DNA of 64,000 nt from Rutidosis leptorrhynchoides (Eukaryota > Streptophyta > Magnoliopsida > Asterales > Asteraceae): the NCBI RefSeq assembly GCF_046630445.1, contig NC_092333.1, positions 101,654,501 to 101,718,500 of the forward strand, written 5' to 3'. Shown here piece by piece: positions 44,223 to 57,727 of the stretch. Position 1 is the first letter of the stretch. Each line of letters begins with the position of its first letter. The translations under genes and the position numbers were made by a program. The notes beneath the pieces are model-generated. The model made no database searches and was not told the origin of the DNA. It saw only the letters and a program-made list of their open reading frames with translations.

Positions 44223-45235
44223 TCATTTAAAGTTTATCAATTATTATTAAAGTTACTATTATTATTAAAATCATCATTTTTTTTATTAAATTTATCATTA
44301 TTATTAGAATTATCATTATTTTCATCATTAGTATTATTTTTATCATTATTATAATTAGTGTTATTAATTATTAATATATCAATAAAGATTTTCTATAAAA
44401 ATATATCTACGACATAAAACATAACTATAATATTTTTTTAAAAGTATAGAAAAATAAATATATCTAATTAAGTTATTAATATATAAATTAATAACAATTA
44501 AATAATAATATAATGATTCGATTATAAGAATATGTATTAATGAATATACAAATAATATAGGTTCGTGAATCCGAGGCCAACTTTACACATGTTCAATGAT
44601 GTTATATGTATTTTTACTACAAAATACATTATGGTGAGTATATAGTCCCTTTTAAACTCTAAATATTTTTGGGCTGAGAATACATGTGCTGTTTTATAAA
44701 TGATTTACATTATGGACACAAATGATTAAAAATAAATTCTACGTTGAGTTGTACCATGGCATATTTCTTTATACTTGGTAGCTAATATTTACGTGAGGAG
44801 CGTAAACGCGAATCCTGTTGATAGATCTATCGGGCCTGACAACCCCAACCGGGCTGGACGACCAGTTTTTAACGGTTGCACAGTACTTCGTTTCGTTACT
44901 ACACTTGGTACGGTGTAGGGATTATTTAAGAATATGCTGCTGTGATTTAAATGTTAAGTATGGTTACCAAGTGCTCAACGACTTTTCCATACACTTGCGA
45001 GTGTATTATGTATGTATATGAAATCTTGTGGTCCATAGATATAACGCTGCTAGCATCAAACCTATATATCTCACCAACTTTATGTTGACTTTTTAAAGCA
45101 TGTTTATTCTCAGGTACGAATTAACTCTTCCGCTGTGCATTAGCTCATACTAAGGACCTTACTTGGAGTCGATCATCGTAATGGAACCAAATGTTGAAGA
45201 TTTCGTCCAGGGGGATAAGGACGGGTCCTCACAGG

Positions 45236-45247
45236 TGGTATCAGAGC
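45236..45247 (+). promoter_or_regulatory. Primer-binding site (initiator tRNA-Met) of the non-autonomous element
   Basis: TGGTATCAGAGC, two bases after the 5' LTR end at 45233, complementary to the 3' end of plant initiator tRNA-Met. Confidence 0.9.
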
Positions 45248-45574
45248 GTTGGTCTTAGCGAACCAGGTCTTGCATGAGTGTGTCTAACTGGTAGTTGTTT
45301 AGATGCACTAGTGAGTCTGGACTTGGACCTAGTGTTGTTAGGTTATATTAATATGTCTGGATTAGAACCTTGTGTTTGTGTCAAAAGTTTTGCTTATCAT
45401 ATCTTGTCGGAAACCATGCTTATCATCTTAAGTCTAGACACGTCTTACTGCATTTAGTGCATCGATAGTGTATAGACAAAATTCATATCTTAGTGTATCT
45501 GATAATTCATATCTTAGCGCATCTGTAGACTTGCCAGACATATGCCGTAGGTTTCTCTGTAGTTTACGAAATCT

Positions 45575-45584
<10 letters not shown>

Positions 45585-45669
<85 letters not shown>
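45585..45669. repeat. (TA)n microsatellite in the leader
   Basis: About 84 bp of uninterrupted TA between the PBS and the relic leader ORF. Confidence 0.95.
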
Positions 45670-45671
<2 letters not shown>

Positions 45672-45706
45672 TATTCTATATAGTTAGAATATCATCCGAT
45701 ATTTGA

Positions 45707-45982
45707 AAATCATTTCACATCGAAGATTCCCTCCAGCCACCAAATTGCCCTCTTGGCGATGAACCTGAAGCACTTACCGGCGAACCTGTTCGAGAAACCA
45801 TTTTCTCTCTCATTTCTAGAGTATCTCGTCACGATTATATACTATCCCATATTTCAGATCTTGTTCATTCGCTCACCCCAACCGTCAATCATCCCGATAT
45901 AATAGAAGAAGTCAACGAACTCCGCGATCGAGTACTGGCTCTGGAGAACATGGTGCGAAGGTTACAAGCACCAGCAGCATAA
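45707..45982 (+). pseudogene. Relic leader ORF with coiled-coil end in the non-autonomous gypsy element
   Basis: 91 open codons after a TGA at 45704-45706, with no ATG, ending TAA at 45980-45982. The product includes CPLGDEPEALTGEPVRETIF ... SLISRVSRHDYILSHISDLV ... EEVNELRDRVLALENMVRRL. The last part has heptad leucines, typical of a short coiled coil. Codon-like quality (no stop in 276 nt of an AT-rich region, sensible composition) argues for a once-coding sequence. Its place just after the PBS parallels the leader ORF of the chromovirus at 58143-58571. The 5' part seems to have been lost near the TA array. Confidence 0.55.
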
Positions 45983-48615
45983 TCCGTACCACCATCATCA
46001 ATGCCGACAGTACCCTTATTACCCCCAATCACAACCGCGTCGTAAACCTCAACATCTCATTCTGTACCTCAAGCATAATCATCGTTCTACGTATCGTTTT
46101 ATTTACTTTATCTTCGTTTTACATATCGTTCTACATCGACTATCTTCGTTCAACATGACGATTATGTAATTTCTAAAGTTTTAGAAATTATGTAATCTAG
46201 TATTAACGATAAATCAAATGAGTTTAATATTTTATTGACTCATTAAATCTATAATTACATCTGAAGGAAATATATATGCAAGTATATTTTCATAAAGATT
46301 GTAATTAGAAATTTCTTTCGTACAAACTATTAATGATGAAAAATATCTTAACGGGTAGGTAGTACCCGAGGAATATTTAGATTTCATCTTAATAAGTTAC
46401 ACTGTACATTCTTCGAATCCGATTCAACGGTCATTTACTATCTTACCTACAACCACCAATATACAAATTTGTTCACCGAAAAATAACCATTTTCATTCAA
46501 TTTCATATTTGGATTTTTAATCTATCAAAAATTCAACAAGTGGCATAATGAAGAAAACATTGGACAAAATAAAATTTGTTAGAAACAAACGGATTAACTA
46601 ATTGAAATATTGTTAAGATTCCACGCTAACTGTTCCCAGCTAACTGATTAACATTTAACATTTAATTTATCGCAATTTACATTCTTGCAATTTTATTTAT
46701 CGTCATTTAATTTCTGCGCTTTACATACCGTCGGGACACATGTACAACAATACGTCGGATTAATTCTGAGACAACACGTTGTGCAATGAGTCATGATATA
46801 TATTTATTTATTTTACGCATTATAAATAACGGGACACGTATACAAGGTTTCGACTTATCATATTGACCCATCTATATATATATTTCGGAACAACCGTAGA
46901 CACTCTATATGTGAAGGTGGGAGTTGGCTATACAGGGTCGGAGTTGATTCCAAAATATATATATACTTTGAGTTGTGATCGACACTGAGACCGGTACACG
47001 GGTCACGATACGTATTAATTAATTATGTATATTAAATTATATATGAATATATTGAACTGTTGAACTATTGGACCATTGGATAATCGGACTATTAGACTGC
47101 TAACTATGGACAAGTAAAATGAATTAAAATATTGATTATAACATATGGAATTAAACAACTCTTCAAGTTTGCCACTTGATTTTTTTTTCTTAAACCTCAT
47201 TTGAATCTTGAGAATTCCAATCCATGTTCAAATCTTTTCATAATTCTTGAAACATTTCGATCGAGAGTATGAACCAACCGCACCTCATCTCTGGAAGAAA
47301 AGATTGTAGAAAAGATTGTTGCATATAGTTATGCACCTGAAAAACTCTCGAACCCAAATTCATAGTTTAACACGTACCGTGTTGAATCCTTTACCATTTA
47401 TCAGCAAAAACAACCTTACGATTCCTTTTCAAAGTAGCCAATTTTGTCACAGCTCCAGCAGAACAACTTCGACCTTTCATTTGAATAAAGTCTTATTATA
47501 ACTTTGATACATACGACTGGCTTTCCTCATCATTACCGGGGAACCATTCATATTCCATCATGTTATCATCGGCGTTTAATCATCTAAAAACACAAATCTC
47601 CTGAAACCACCTCCGTTTGATAACCGATAACTCAGATCCGTTAACTTTGAGAATGCTGACGAAGCAGCATGTTGTAGATGGTCTTAATGGCCAAAAGTTG
47701 ATGATAAAAGAAGGCAGTATTAGGAACGCTCGATAAAGAATTTGGAACTGAAAAATCGAATTGAGCACACCCTGAAGGAAACAAAGAACAAATACTAGGA
47801 TCAAACCCTATATTCAAAGAATCCAGATGATTCTGTATCTGATGTAATCTTTAGCGAACACCTTGCTTCCGAATCTAAACCCATACAGGTAAATCTTCAT
47901 CATCATCCTTTGATATTAGAAATTCCAAGATATTATCGTATCTTTCATTGAAAATATCTTCAATACTTCTGAAGATATCTTTAAAATATCCTCGTCCGAT
48001 ATTAATTATCTCTCCGCTCTATCTGTACTACATCATAAAAGAAACTATTTTAGTTTCTACAATTTGAAACCTTCAAGTTTAAAATATGAATGTTTTGAAA
48101 AAGTGTTGGGAACTGAGGCATGAATTAGTATAATATAATGAAACTTGATCAACTTCATTATATTACAGTAAGTCATGCTGAGTTTCTAATGAAACGTGAT
48201 GATTCACAGTACCGTCATCATGTGTCATGTTACACGACTCTTTCATTCTACTTAATCTCTAAGCATATCACGGAAATATTTCCTTGATATTTCTGTTCTT
48301 CCGTAACTCCGACAATCTGCTAATAAATCGTACGATTACATTTTCTTTCTGATTAGAAGATTTCTTTAAATTCCTTGAATTCTGAAAATCAACCGTGACT
48401 ATGTCAGAAGTTAAAACGAACCTCTATTTATTCATTTCACTCTTTTGTGATAGCTTCATTCGTGCGCTTCACATGATCGAATCGTTTTATCTATATCCCT
48501 CAAATTATGATAAAACTCCATTAATACCTCATATACGTCATGAAAACATTTCTATTGTTATCTATGACAACCTCTATCAAATTTCGGGGACGAAATTTCT
48601 TTAACGGGTAGGTAC
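45983..48615. other. Non-coding internal region of the non-autonomous element
   Basis: 2.6 kb without gag, protease, RT or integrase in any frame I could read. Short words such as AACGGGTAGGTA recur at 46351 and 48604, the second being part of the 3' LTR junction, so the region may have arisen by internal deletion. Confidence 0.6.
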
Positions 48616-48788
48616 TGTAATGACCCGGAAATTTCTGACCAAATTTAAACCTTAATCTTTATATATTTCCGACACAATAAGCAAAATCTGTAATGTTGAG
48701 TCGAGAAAGTTTGAAATCTATATTCAGTTAATCAAATACCCTTTGACCGTGCCCGACGATTCACGAACAACTATTTGTAAATAGATGA

Positions 48789-48789
<1 letters not shown>

Positions 48790-48836
<47 letters not shown>
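48790..48836. repeat. (TA)n microsatellite in the 3' LTR
   Basis: Counterpart of 36009-36053. Confidence 0.95.
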
Positions 48837-48845
<9 letters not shown>

Positions 48846-50997
48846 TATTTATAATAAATGTTATTAATCTGTTATATGAAATTGTTGCTACAAATAAATA
48901 ATATTTGTAGATATATAAATCATATTAAATTTATTGTTTAAAATATGTAATATAATTATTTTGATAGTTAAACTTGTTATTTAAAATTGTTTACATGTAG
49001 AAAAAGAAAATATTGAAAATAAATAACTAACGAATATTTTTTTTATCAGGTTTCAAACATGTAATAAGTGAAATAATTATTTATGTTTAATCAAAAAATT
49101 TGAGATTTTTAGGGACACTTTTATACGTCAACTGTTTAGCAATGTACACGATATCGTGCTCCGTAGAAAACTGTCGGCAGAACATCACAGTAATACATCC
49201 GTGATAGTTTGAAATATGAATTACTACTATTTTCTTTTCTTTTAAAACATGACTTTATGATTCTTAATTATTATTATTATAATAATATTATTAATCTACA
49301 TTCTAGTTAAAACATCTGTATATATAGATATAGATATGAGAATGATACATAGACAATTCAACTATCTTCTTCTTCGACTCTCCCTTATATCACCGGACCA
49401 CCACAACCGATGGCCACTCATCACCACCATGATCTTCAAATATCATCAAACCCACATAAAATCACCACCAAGGAATCATCTATCCCACCGTGATCAACTA
49501 AACACGCCATCCTCGATCACCACTCCCGAACACCCATGCCCGCCGTCTGTTACCCTAAAACCATCTTAGTTGAACACTACAACCCCACCACTTTCATCGT
49601 GATACACCACCTCCATACCCGTCACCCACCGCCACTTTTATTATCCACCACCACTCTTGAAGGAAGCTCGACATCACCTTGATTATTATCGTATAAACCA
49701 CCAAAACCCACAACACGATTACTGGTCAACTCTCTATCTCGTCACCCTCTACTCTCTCTATATATATTTTTTTCATGAACCATCGAGACCACCACGGATA
49801 ACCACATACTATTTATGTTTCTGTCCCAACCGCCGCCACCAACAATTAGTCGTCATTGTTTTCTGTTACCTTTCGAAACAAACCACCACGAACCCTTCCA
49901 AACCTTTGTTGTTACTTTTTGTTATTGTTGATTATCCTCCTCAAGAACCTGCAACTATTCCCCTTTAATCATGATTGTGACGACCCCGTCAAAACACTTA
50001 ACGGATCCGTCAGTTGGTCCCACAGCTTGATCGGACTTAAATGAATTAAATAAACAAAGTTGCATTCTTTTATTTCAAAATGTTGCCCAAAAAGGAAACA
50101 AACCCAATTAAGTAGTTTAAATCAACCAACCATAGTAATGAACCAAAAGTTGACACAAAACATTGCCAACAAACCCACAATTTAAATTATTCAAAATAGA
50201 ATGCAAACTTAAGTTTCATAAATAGTTTCATATAATCTGCCCAAATGCATGCAGACTCTTCTAACGACAGCGGAAGCATCAAATAACTCAAGTACCTGTG
50301 AAAACATGCAAGTAAACTGTCAACACAAAGGTTGAGTGAATTATAGGTTTAAATAAATAAGTAAACTTTAGACCACAAGATTTAAAAAAATGTTAGAAAA
50401 CATTAAACATTATTCCATTATCAATGAGCCACCTGGTAACCACTTAACCCTTTATTTACCCTTGCCAAACACAATAAAAATATACACTTGGACAGTGTAT
50501 CTACAACAAATTACGAAGTACTAAACATTCCGATTATAAATTGCTAGCGCGACTAGCTCGAAATGGGGTTGTCAAACCCGATAGATCTATCCGTAGGATT
50601 CGCGTTCACCGGTAGAAACCAATGATTACAGTTACCAGACTAGGGAATATTTTTGTCCAACTCACAATGAATAATTAAATTTAACTGTTACTTGTGTCTA
50701 AACGTAAATAAAAATCTGCATGTAATCACATCCCAAAAATATACTTTGAAAAGTATGTAAAAACGGGACTATAACTCACCTTAAATAGCAACTGAAGAAA
50801 TCTCACAAACAAGCGAACAGCAAGTAAAGTAATGTGATCAAGAAAGATCACAACGCCGACCTATAAATAAAGCAGGTCGAAATAAATAACTAACTTAGGC
50901 CAAGTCTTAGTATGATAGCTATTGTACATGTTGCAAGTAGGCATAGAACATTACTCAGCAAGCATCGGTTTGATTGGAACAGCATAAGGACACACAC

Positions 50998-51170
50998 TTT
51001 CTATTTTTTAGAAAGTTTCTATTTTTAGCAGGTTTCCATTTTTGGAAAGTTTTCTATTTTAGGAAAGTTTCTATTTTTGGAAAGTTTCTATTTTTGGAAA
51101 GTTTCTATTTTTGGAAAGTTTCCAAATTTAGAAAGTTCTATTTTTAGAAAGTTTTGAAGTTAGGAAAGTT
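50998..51170 (-). repeat. 17-bp tandem array GAAAGTTTCTATTTTTG
   Basis: About eight to nine imperfect copies of a 17-bp unit, each with the small inverted repeat GAAA...TTTC. Same array at 59788-59960 in the other LTR. A related, shorter stretch occurs in the solo LTR near 14790-14840. Confidence 0.85.
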
Positions 51171-51183
51171 TCCTTATTTAGAA

Positions 51184-51260
51184 AGTCAACAGAAGTCAAC
51201 TGAAAGTCAAAGTCAACCGAAAGTCAACTCAAAAGTCAACCTTGGTCAAACATAGTCAAC
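51184..51260 (-). promoter_or_regulatory. Eight clustered W-boxes (TTGACY) in the 3' LTR
   Basis: Eight copies of [A/G]GTCAA within about 77 bp on the + strand, that is TTGAC[C/T] on the element's sense strand. This is the binding core of plant WRKY factors. Confidence 0.7.
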
Positions 51261-53210
51261 ATTAATTTTAAAAGTGTAAGTTATAATAATAACATAGGTT
51301 ATAATGTTATTTAAAGTCAAAAGTGTATAATAATGTCTTAACATAAGTTTAATTAAATAAAATGAATTATTAAAGTTAATATAAGTTGAAATGTTATAAT
51401 TAGTATAACATGAGTATTTAATTAATTAATTAAATATTAATCATAATATAAATATTATTAATTTATAATAAATTTTAAATCATATCATAAGTTTCTAATT
51501 AAAATTATTAAATCATAAGTATTTAATAATTAAATCATAATTAAATAATAATTAAGTCTTATAATAATTAAATAATTATTTAATATTTATTATAAGTCTT
51601 TTAATAATTTCACAAAAACAAATTTAATACTTATCATAAGTATTTTCCTTTAATAATAAAAGTATTACTAATCATAAGTTTAATTAAAATGTTAATTAAA
51701 TTATAATTAATAATTAAATGATATAATAAATATTTATATCACAAGTTTTAAATAATAATAATTACTTCTTTTATCATAAGTAATTGATTAATAATGAAAT
51801 CCATTAATTTTAACATAAGTTTAATCATGAACCATAAGTTTTAAGTTTAAAAGTTCGTCGGGTCGTATCTTGAGCCCCGGGTGTCGGTTTCGGGCAAGCC
51901 ACATATGCAACTTCACCTACTCAAACCACCCGACACAATTATGAACTCAAGAACACTCCAAGAACAGTCCCTAGGTCGTGGATATCAGCCATGACAACAT
52001 TTGGGAAATCAATTTACTCAAAACGGTAATTCGGGCACAACGGGTGAACCGTGGCTCGGATTTAGGTGACCCGAACATAAAAATTCGTCCCACCATCAGT
52101 CCTAACCAAATAACACACCCTAAAGACACCAAATATGTTCACAAAGTCGGACCCAACCTTGTTCATGCCAAGAACACCTTTCAATCTTTAACAAAAACCA
52201 AATTAAGCATATCTAGGGCTCCGGGAATCGAAACGACATGAATCCGGAGTCTAAAATTAATGCCTTGATGAGAGGAACTCATTTATGTACTTTATTTTAA
52301 CATTCATATCAGTTACAAAGTCAGAATATACGAATCAAACTGCTGTCCAAAATTTACAAACCGAAATCATATGCAAACGAGTAATTCTACGCATCCAAAC
52401 AACATTACAACAACTAATATACATCATACTAATAATATAAACTCAAAATACAGAAATATAAATAAATATGAAAAGTTCTAGGGTTAGGGTTTATACCCTA
52501 ATCGAGAATCAAAGAATATGATCGCGTAGAGAAAGACGAGAGGAAACCGATTATGTGAACGATTTAATGATCCAAGTAATATATTGTTGATGGATGATGA
52601 TGAATGGTGTTGGTGGTGGCGTCGCCCAAGGAAGAAGGAAAGAGGGAGGAGAGCAAAATTAATTTAGGTTTTTGATAAATTGGAAAGTGATAAGATGAAA
52701 TCTCAAAAAAAAAGAAAACAAGGAGAAGTAACCCCCTCCCCCCCTTGGCTTCGGCCGAATTTGCATGGGGGTGAGCCCCATGGGTCCAATTTTGTTAAAA
52801 GTTAATTTCCTTGTGGCCCGAAATCCCGAACGAAGCCCGAAACGCGAAAACACGCTTACGCGATTAAAAATCCGGAAGGATAACGAACGCGCGACGAAAA
52901 ATAAATATAAACACACCTAATAATAATATGATCATAAAATATCATATTTAAAATATTTATGATTTAAAAATCCCGAAAGCTCGACCGTTGGTTTAAAAAC
53001 CGAAAAGATTCGCCGGATGGAAATCCGCGGAACGTAGAAACGTATAAATTAAAATATGAATACATATATTCACATAACACATAATAATTATTATATATAT
53101 ATTATTACAAAAATAATAATATAGGTTATAGAAATGACGTGGCACACTAACAGTTAACGGTCGTTAAATAATTAACGGAAAAAGATAACGGAAAAAGTAG
53201 GGTCGTGACA

Positions 53211-53227
53211 GTACCTCCCCGTTACGG
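53211..53227 (-). promoter_or_regulatory. Polypurine tract of the chromovirus
   Basis: The minus strand reads CGTAACGGGGAGGTAC directly before the 3' LTR. Confidence 0.75.
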
Positions 53228-53244
53228 AAATTTCGTCCCGAAAT

Positions 53245-56200
53245 TTAAGCAGGCACAGGGGTTGACTCGGCATCTGAGAACAAATGCGGATACTTCTGCT
53301 TCATTTGGTCTTCACGCTCCCAAGTGAACTCGGGACCGCGTCTAGCGTTCCATCGGACCCGAACAATAGGAATTCTGCTCTGTTTAAGAGTCTTAACCTC
53401 TCGGTCCATGATCTCAACTGGCTCCTCAATAAAATGCAATTGCTTGTCAACTTGAAGTTCCTCCAAAGGAATAGTCTGATCAAATTCAGCCAAACACTTC
53501 TTTAAGTTCGAAATATGGAAAACATCGTGAACAGCACTGAGTTCTTGTGGCAACTTCAAACGATAAGCCACCGGTCCAACTCTTTCAATGATCTCAAACG
53601 GTCCCACGAAACGAGGACTTAACTTCCCTCTTTTACCAAAACGAATAACACCCTTCCAAGGCGAAACTTTTAACATAACACGATCACCAACTTGAAATTC
53701 AACATCTTTCCTTCCTTTGTCGGCATAACTCTTTTGCCGACTTCTAGCAGTTCTCAACCTTTCTTTAATTTGAACAATCTTCTCAGTAGTCTCATGAATA
53801 ATCTCTGGACCTGTAAGTTGAGCATCCCCAACCTCATTCCAACAAATAGGAGATCTACATTTCCTACCGTACAAAGCTTCAAACGGTGCAGCTTTAATAC
53901 TTGCGTGGTAGCTGTTGTTATAAGAAAACTCAGCTAACGGCAAATACCTATCCCACCCATTTCTAAAATCAATCACACAAGCTCGCAACATATCTTCTAA
54001 TGTCTGAATGGTCCTCTCACTTTGACCATCCGTTTGAGGATGATAAGCGGTGCTCATATCCAATCTAGTGCCCAAGGCTTCTTGCAACGATTGCCAAAAT
54101 CTCGATACAAATCGACTATCTCTGTCGGAAATTATAGAAACGGGAACACCATGCCTCGAAACAATCTCTTTCAAATACAAACGGGTGAGTTTCTCCATGG
54201 AATCGGTTTCCCTAATCGGCAAAAAGTGAGCCGACTTAGTGAGTCGATCTACAATCACCCAAATCGCATCGTAGCCACCCGAAACTCTTGGTAACTTAGT
54301 GATAAAATCCATAGAGATACCTTCCCACTTCCACTCGGGAATTTCTGGTTGTACCAACAATCCGGACGGTTTTTGATGTTCAGCTTTGACCTTAGAACAG
54401 GTCAAACACTTAGCCACATACGTAGCCACATCACCTTTCAAATTTGGCCACCAATACAGCTCCTTAAGATCATGATACATCTTTCCTGAACCAGGATGAA
54501 TAGAGTACCTAGACTTATGAGCCTCATCCAAAACAAGTTGTCGCAGTTCACCAAACTTCAGAACCCAAAGACGTCCTACAAAGTACCTAGTACCATCTGC
54601 TCGAATCTCAAATTTCTTAGCCATACCTCTTACGTTCTCTTTCACAAAATTCTCTTCCTTTAAGGCTTCTTGTTGTGCCTCAAGAATCTGCCTTGCGAGG
54701 TTTGATCTAACTGTCATATTCAAGGCCCTAACCCTGCGAGGTTCAGTCCTTTCTTTACGACTCAATGCATCAGCCACAACATTGGCCTTACCCGGGTGAT
54801 ACAAAAGGTCACAATCGTAATCATTCAACGTCTCAATCCATCTTCGTTGTCTCATGTTCAACTGTTTCTGATCGAGGATATGTTGAAGACTTTTGTGATC
54901 TGTGTACACAGTACTCTTGACCCCATACAAATAATGTCTCCAAATCTTAAGTGCAAAAACAACGGCCCCCAACTCTAAATCATGAGTTGTATAGTTCTGC
55001 TCGTGAATCTTCAACTGACGTGATGCGTACGCAATAACTTTCTTTCGTTGCATCAAAACACAACCAAAGCCTTGACGCGAAGCGTCACAATAAACAACAA
55101 AATCATCATTACCCTCCGGTAGAGACAATATCGGAGCGGTAGTCAGTTTCTTCTTCAAAATCTGAAAAGCATTCTCCTGTTCATCCTTCCACTCATACTT
55201 TTTCCCTTTATGCGTTAAAGCAGTCAGAGGTTTCGCTATACGAGAGAAATCCTGGATGAACCTTCGATAGTAACCTGCCAATCCTAAGAACTGACGAATT
55301 TGAGTAGGAGTTTTCGGGGTTTCCCACTTTTCAATCGCCTCAATTTTAGCAGGATCAACTTGTATTCCTTGTTTGCTAACAATGTGACCAAGGAACTGAA
55401 CTTCTCTTAACCAAAAAGCACACTTAGAGAACTTAGCGTACAACTCTTCTTTCTTTAACAAATCAAGCACTAACCTCAAGTGTTCTTCGTGCTCTTCATC
55501 ACTCTTAGAATAGATAAGGATGTCGTCGATGAAAACAATAACGAACTTGTCCAGATAGGGTCTACACACACGGTTCATGAGGTCCATGAACACAGCAGGT
55601 GCATTTGTCAATCCGAACGGCATAACAAGAAATTCAAAGTGACCGTAACGGGTGCGAAAAGCAGTTTTTGAAACATCAGATTCTTTAACACGCAACTGAT
55701 GATAGCCAGAACGAAGATCAATTTTTGAATAAACAGAAGAACCCGGAAGCTGATCGAACAGATCATCATTTCTCGGAAGAGGATAACGATTTTTAACAGT
55801 GAGCTTATTCAGTTCACGATAATCAATGCATAAACGAAAAGAACCATCCTTCTTCTTAACAAACAGAACAGGAGCTCCCCAAGGGGACGAACTAGGACGA
55901 ATAAAACCTTTGTCTAACAACTCACGGAGTTGACTTGACAATTCTTGAAGTTCAGAAGGCGCAAGACGATAAGGAGCACGTGCTACAGGAGCAGCGCCGG
56001 GAACAAGATCAATTTGGAATTCTACCGCGCGTTGCGGCGGAAGGCCAGGTAAGTCATCGGGAAACACCTCGGGAAAATCCCTAACAATATGAACGTCATC
56101 AACGTTCTTTACTTCCTTACTAGGATCAACAACATGAGCAAGGATAGCATGACAGCCCTTACGGAGATGTTTACGAACTTTCATACAGCTAATAAGGTTT

Positions 56201-57255
56201 AACTGTGTGCATTTCTTATCTCCAAAGACCATCAGTGGCTCTCCAATCACATCAGTAATACGAATAGCCTTATCATAACAGACGATCTCGGCACGGTTCG
56301 CGGACAACCAATCCATACCAATAACAATATCAAAACTACCAAGTTCAATCGGTATCAAATCTATCTCGAAATCCCTACCACCCAGATTAATGTTACACTT
56401 ACGATGTACAGTCTTAGCAGTAAGTTCCTTACCATTAGCTACTTCAACAACATAAGTATTGTCTAAGAGAGTTAACGGCGTTTTGATTCTCGGACTTAAT
56501 TTACTCGACACGAAACTTAAATCAGCCCCTGAATCAAATAACACATAAACTGATAAATCGTTGACTGAGAACGTACCAGTAACAAGCTTAGGATCTTCCT
56601 CCGCATCCTTAGCATTAATGTTGAACGCTCGGCCGCGTGCAGTCTCTGCAGTCTTCTTGTTGGGACAAGCATCTCGGAAATGCCCCGGCTTCCCACACTC
56701 ATAACAAACCCTTGGATTACCTCCATTATTCAATTTCCCATTACCGTTACCGTTACCACCTCTATTACCAACATTATTATTATTACCACCAGTCGCGGGA
56801 GTAGCAGACCCCGGCAAAAGCACTGTACAATCTTTAGCAATGTGCCCTTGCTTAGAGCACCTCTTACAAGTAACTGTGCAGTAACCATCATGAACTTTAT
56901 AGCAACGAGGACACACACGCTGATTTCTGTTGTTAGCACCTGAGGTATCCTGTTTCTTCTGCTGATTTTGGTTTTGATTGCGGTTGTTATCCCACTTTCG
57001 TTTCCCATTATCAGCCTTCTTGACAACCTCCTCACTGCTTTCAACAACTGTAGTCTTGCTTCTTCTCAACACCTTGTCATTAAGTTTGTGGGCCATAGAC
57101 ATAGCTGCCTCAATAGTCTGGGGTTCACTGGACTCAACCCCGTGTTCAATCTTCTCGGACAAACCATCAATGTAAGCCTCAATTTTGCGGTCCTCATCCG
57201 CATAAACCCTAGGACACAGCAAAGTTAACTCGAAAAAACCTTCGTTCATAGGCAT
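53245..57255 (-). CDS. Chromovirus Gag C-terminus plus Pol (1336 aa)
   Basis: One long open frame. It carries the end of Gag with zinc knuckles ([14 protein letters not shown] and [14 protein letters not shown]). Protease: [10 protein letters not shown] (D241). [22 protein letters not shown] and the FIDD box (residues 575-578). RNase [18 protein letters not shown]. Integrase: HHCC finger ([18 protein letters not shown] ... CLTCSKVK) and core D ([11 protein letters not shown]), D ([10 protein letters not shown]), E ([15 protein letters not shown]). A GPY/F-like block ([20 protein letters not shown]) and a C-terminal chromodomain ([20 protein letters not shown]) place it in the chromovirus clade, Tekay/Del type. 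All catalytic residues are seen. The apparent N-terminus (MPMNEGFF) is an artefact of a frameshift; the Gag N-terminus lies in another frame (57209-57703). Confidence 0.95.
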   Translation of the reverse strand: MPMNEGFFELTLLCPRVYADEDRKIEAYIDGLSEKIEHGVESSEPQTIEAAMSMAHKLNDKVLRRSKTTVVESSEEVVKKADNGKRKWDNNRNQNQNQQKKQDTSGANNRNQRVCPRCYKVHDGYCTVTCKRCSKQGHIAKDCTVLLPGSATPATGGNNNNVGNRGGNGNGNGKLNNGGNPRVCYECGKPGHFRDACPNKKTAETARGRAFNINAKDAEEDPKLVTGTFSVNDLSVYVLFDSGADLSFVSSKLSPRIKTPLTLLDNTYVVEVANGKELTAKTVHRKCNINLGGRDFEIDLIPIELGSFDIVIGMDWLSANRAEIVCYDKAIRITDVIGEPLMVFGDKKCTQLNLISCMKVRKHLRKGCHAILAHVVDPSKEVKNVDDVHIVRDFPEVFPDDLPGLPPQRAVEFQIDLVPGAAPVARAPYRLAPSELQELSSQLRELLDKGFIRPSSSPWGAPVLFVKKKDGSFRLCIDYRELNKLTVKNRYPLPRNDDLFDQLPGSSVYSKIDLRSGYHQLRVKESDVSKTAFRTRYGHFEFLVMPFGLTNAPAVFMDLMNRVCRPYLDKFVIVFIDDILIYSKSDEEHEEHLRLVLDLLKKEELYAKFSKCAFWLREVQFLGHIVSKQGIQVDPAKIEAIEKWETPKTPTQIRQFLGLAGYYRRFIQDFSRIAKPLTALTHKGKKYEWKDEQENAFQILKKKLTTAPILSLPEGNDDFVVYCDASRQGFGCVLMQRKKVIAYASRQLKIHEQNYTTHDLELGAVVFALKIWRHYLYGVKSTVYTDHKSLQHILDQKQLNMRQRRWIETLNDYDCDLLYHPGKANVVADALSRKERTEPRRVRALNMTVRSNLARQILEAQQEALKEENFVKENVRGMAKKFEIRADGTRYFVGRLWVLKFGELRQLVLDEAHKSRYSIHPGSGKMYHDLKELYWWPNLKGDVATYVAKCLTCSKVKAEHQKPSGLLVQPEIPEWKWEGISMDFITKLPRVSGGYDAIWVIVDRLTKSAHFLPIRETDSMEKLTRLYLKEIVSRHGVPVSIISDRDSRFVSRFWQSLQEALGTRLDMSTAYHPQTDGQSERTIQTLEDMLRACVIDFRNGWDRYLPLAEFSYNNSYHASIKAAPFEALYGRKCRSPICWNEVGDAQLTGPEIIHETTEKIVQIKERLRTARSRQKSYADKGRKDVEFQVGDRVMLKVSPWKGVIRFGKRGKLSPRFVGPFEIIERVGPVAYRLKLPQELSAVHDVFHISNLKKCLAEFDQTIPLEELQVDKQLHFIEEPVEIMDREVKTLKQSRIPIVRVRWNARRGPEFTWEREDQMKQKYPHLFSDAESTPVPA

Positions 57256-57703
57256 CTAACTCGGTGCCATGCATTTTCAAATTCTTGAGCTCAACCTCTA
57301 GCTTCTTAAGCTCACCCCGAGGTCTATAGCGGGTGATCAATCTTTCCTTAAAATCATTCCAGGCCAAACCATAAGCTACATCGCTTCCCAAACTACTAAC
57401 CAGATTGTTCCACCATGTTAAGGCACTATCCTTGAGAGTGCAACTAGCGAAACTAACTTTGTCCTCTTCACGGACCCGAATGACCCTGAAAATAGATTCG
57501 ATTTTCTCGAACCAACGAGTAAGCCCTATTGGTCCTTCCGTACCACTGAATTCTTGAGGTCGACCAGCCATAAAAGTTTTGTGGGAGCATCCCACGTTGT
57601 TGTTCACATTGGCGTTAACATTAGCATTTGCTGCCATAGCAGCAGCAATTCCTTCATTGATCAGGCGTTGCATACGCGCTTCAGTGGACTCTCTTGGAGG
57701 CAT
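57209..57703 (-). CDS. Chromovirus Gag N-terminal part, frameshifted
   Basis: The start is at [20 protein letters not shown] (57703-57701). The capsid-type domain follows: [40 protein letters not shown] and [20 protein letters not shown], classic plant gypsy Gag (retrotrans_gag family). After LDAYERRFF the frame leaves the family consensus and stops at 57209, while the consensus continues in the overlapping pol frame. One extra base near 57250 explains this. The overlap with the Pol ORF is 47 bp. Since gag-pol is a single ORF in this clade, I take the shift as a mutation, though programmed shifting cannot be excluded. Confidence 0.85.
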   Translation of the reverse strand: MPPRESTEARMQRLINEGIAAAMAANANVNANVNNNVGCSHKTFMAGRPQEFSGTEGPIGLTRWFEKIESIFRVIRVREEDKVSFASCTLKDSALTWWNNLVSSLGSDVAYGLAWNDFKERLITRYRPRGELKKLEVELKNLKMHGTELDAYERRFFRVNFAVS

Positions 57704-57727
57704 GATCTTCAAAATAGAATAACACAT

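Larger units (their letters stand above)
35834..45233 (+). repeat. 5' LTR of the non-autonomous gypsy element, interrupted by copia
   Basis: The halves 35834-36469 and 42495-45233 are collinear with the other LTR copy (48616-49975 and 62000-64000). The short open frames in it (for example 42579-42812 and 42900-43211) recur unchanged in the other copy and are LTR sequence, not genes. It contains the block GGGCTGAGAATACATG shared with the solo LTRs at 6072 and 12026. Confidence 0.9.
49976..53210 (-). repeat. 3' LTR of the chromovirus
   Basis: 3235 bp, collinear with 58766-61999. It contains a 17-bp tandem array (50998-51170), a W-box cluster (51184-51260) and a telomere-like box (gggttagggttt near 52483). 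Confidence 0.95.

Noticed and set aside
48616..49975. Segmental duplication of 35834-36469 plus 42495-43215
   Set aside because: It is the second LTR of one element, flanking an internal region with a PBS at one side and a purine tract at the other.
50998..51260. Tandem repeats as centromeric satellite
   Set aside because: The array is under 200 bp, confined to an LTR, and recurs only in the matching LTR.
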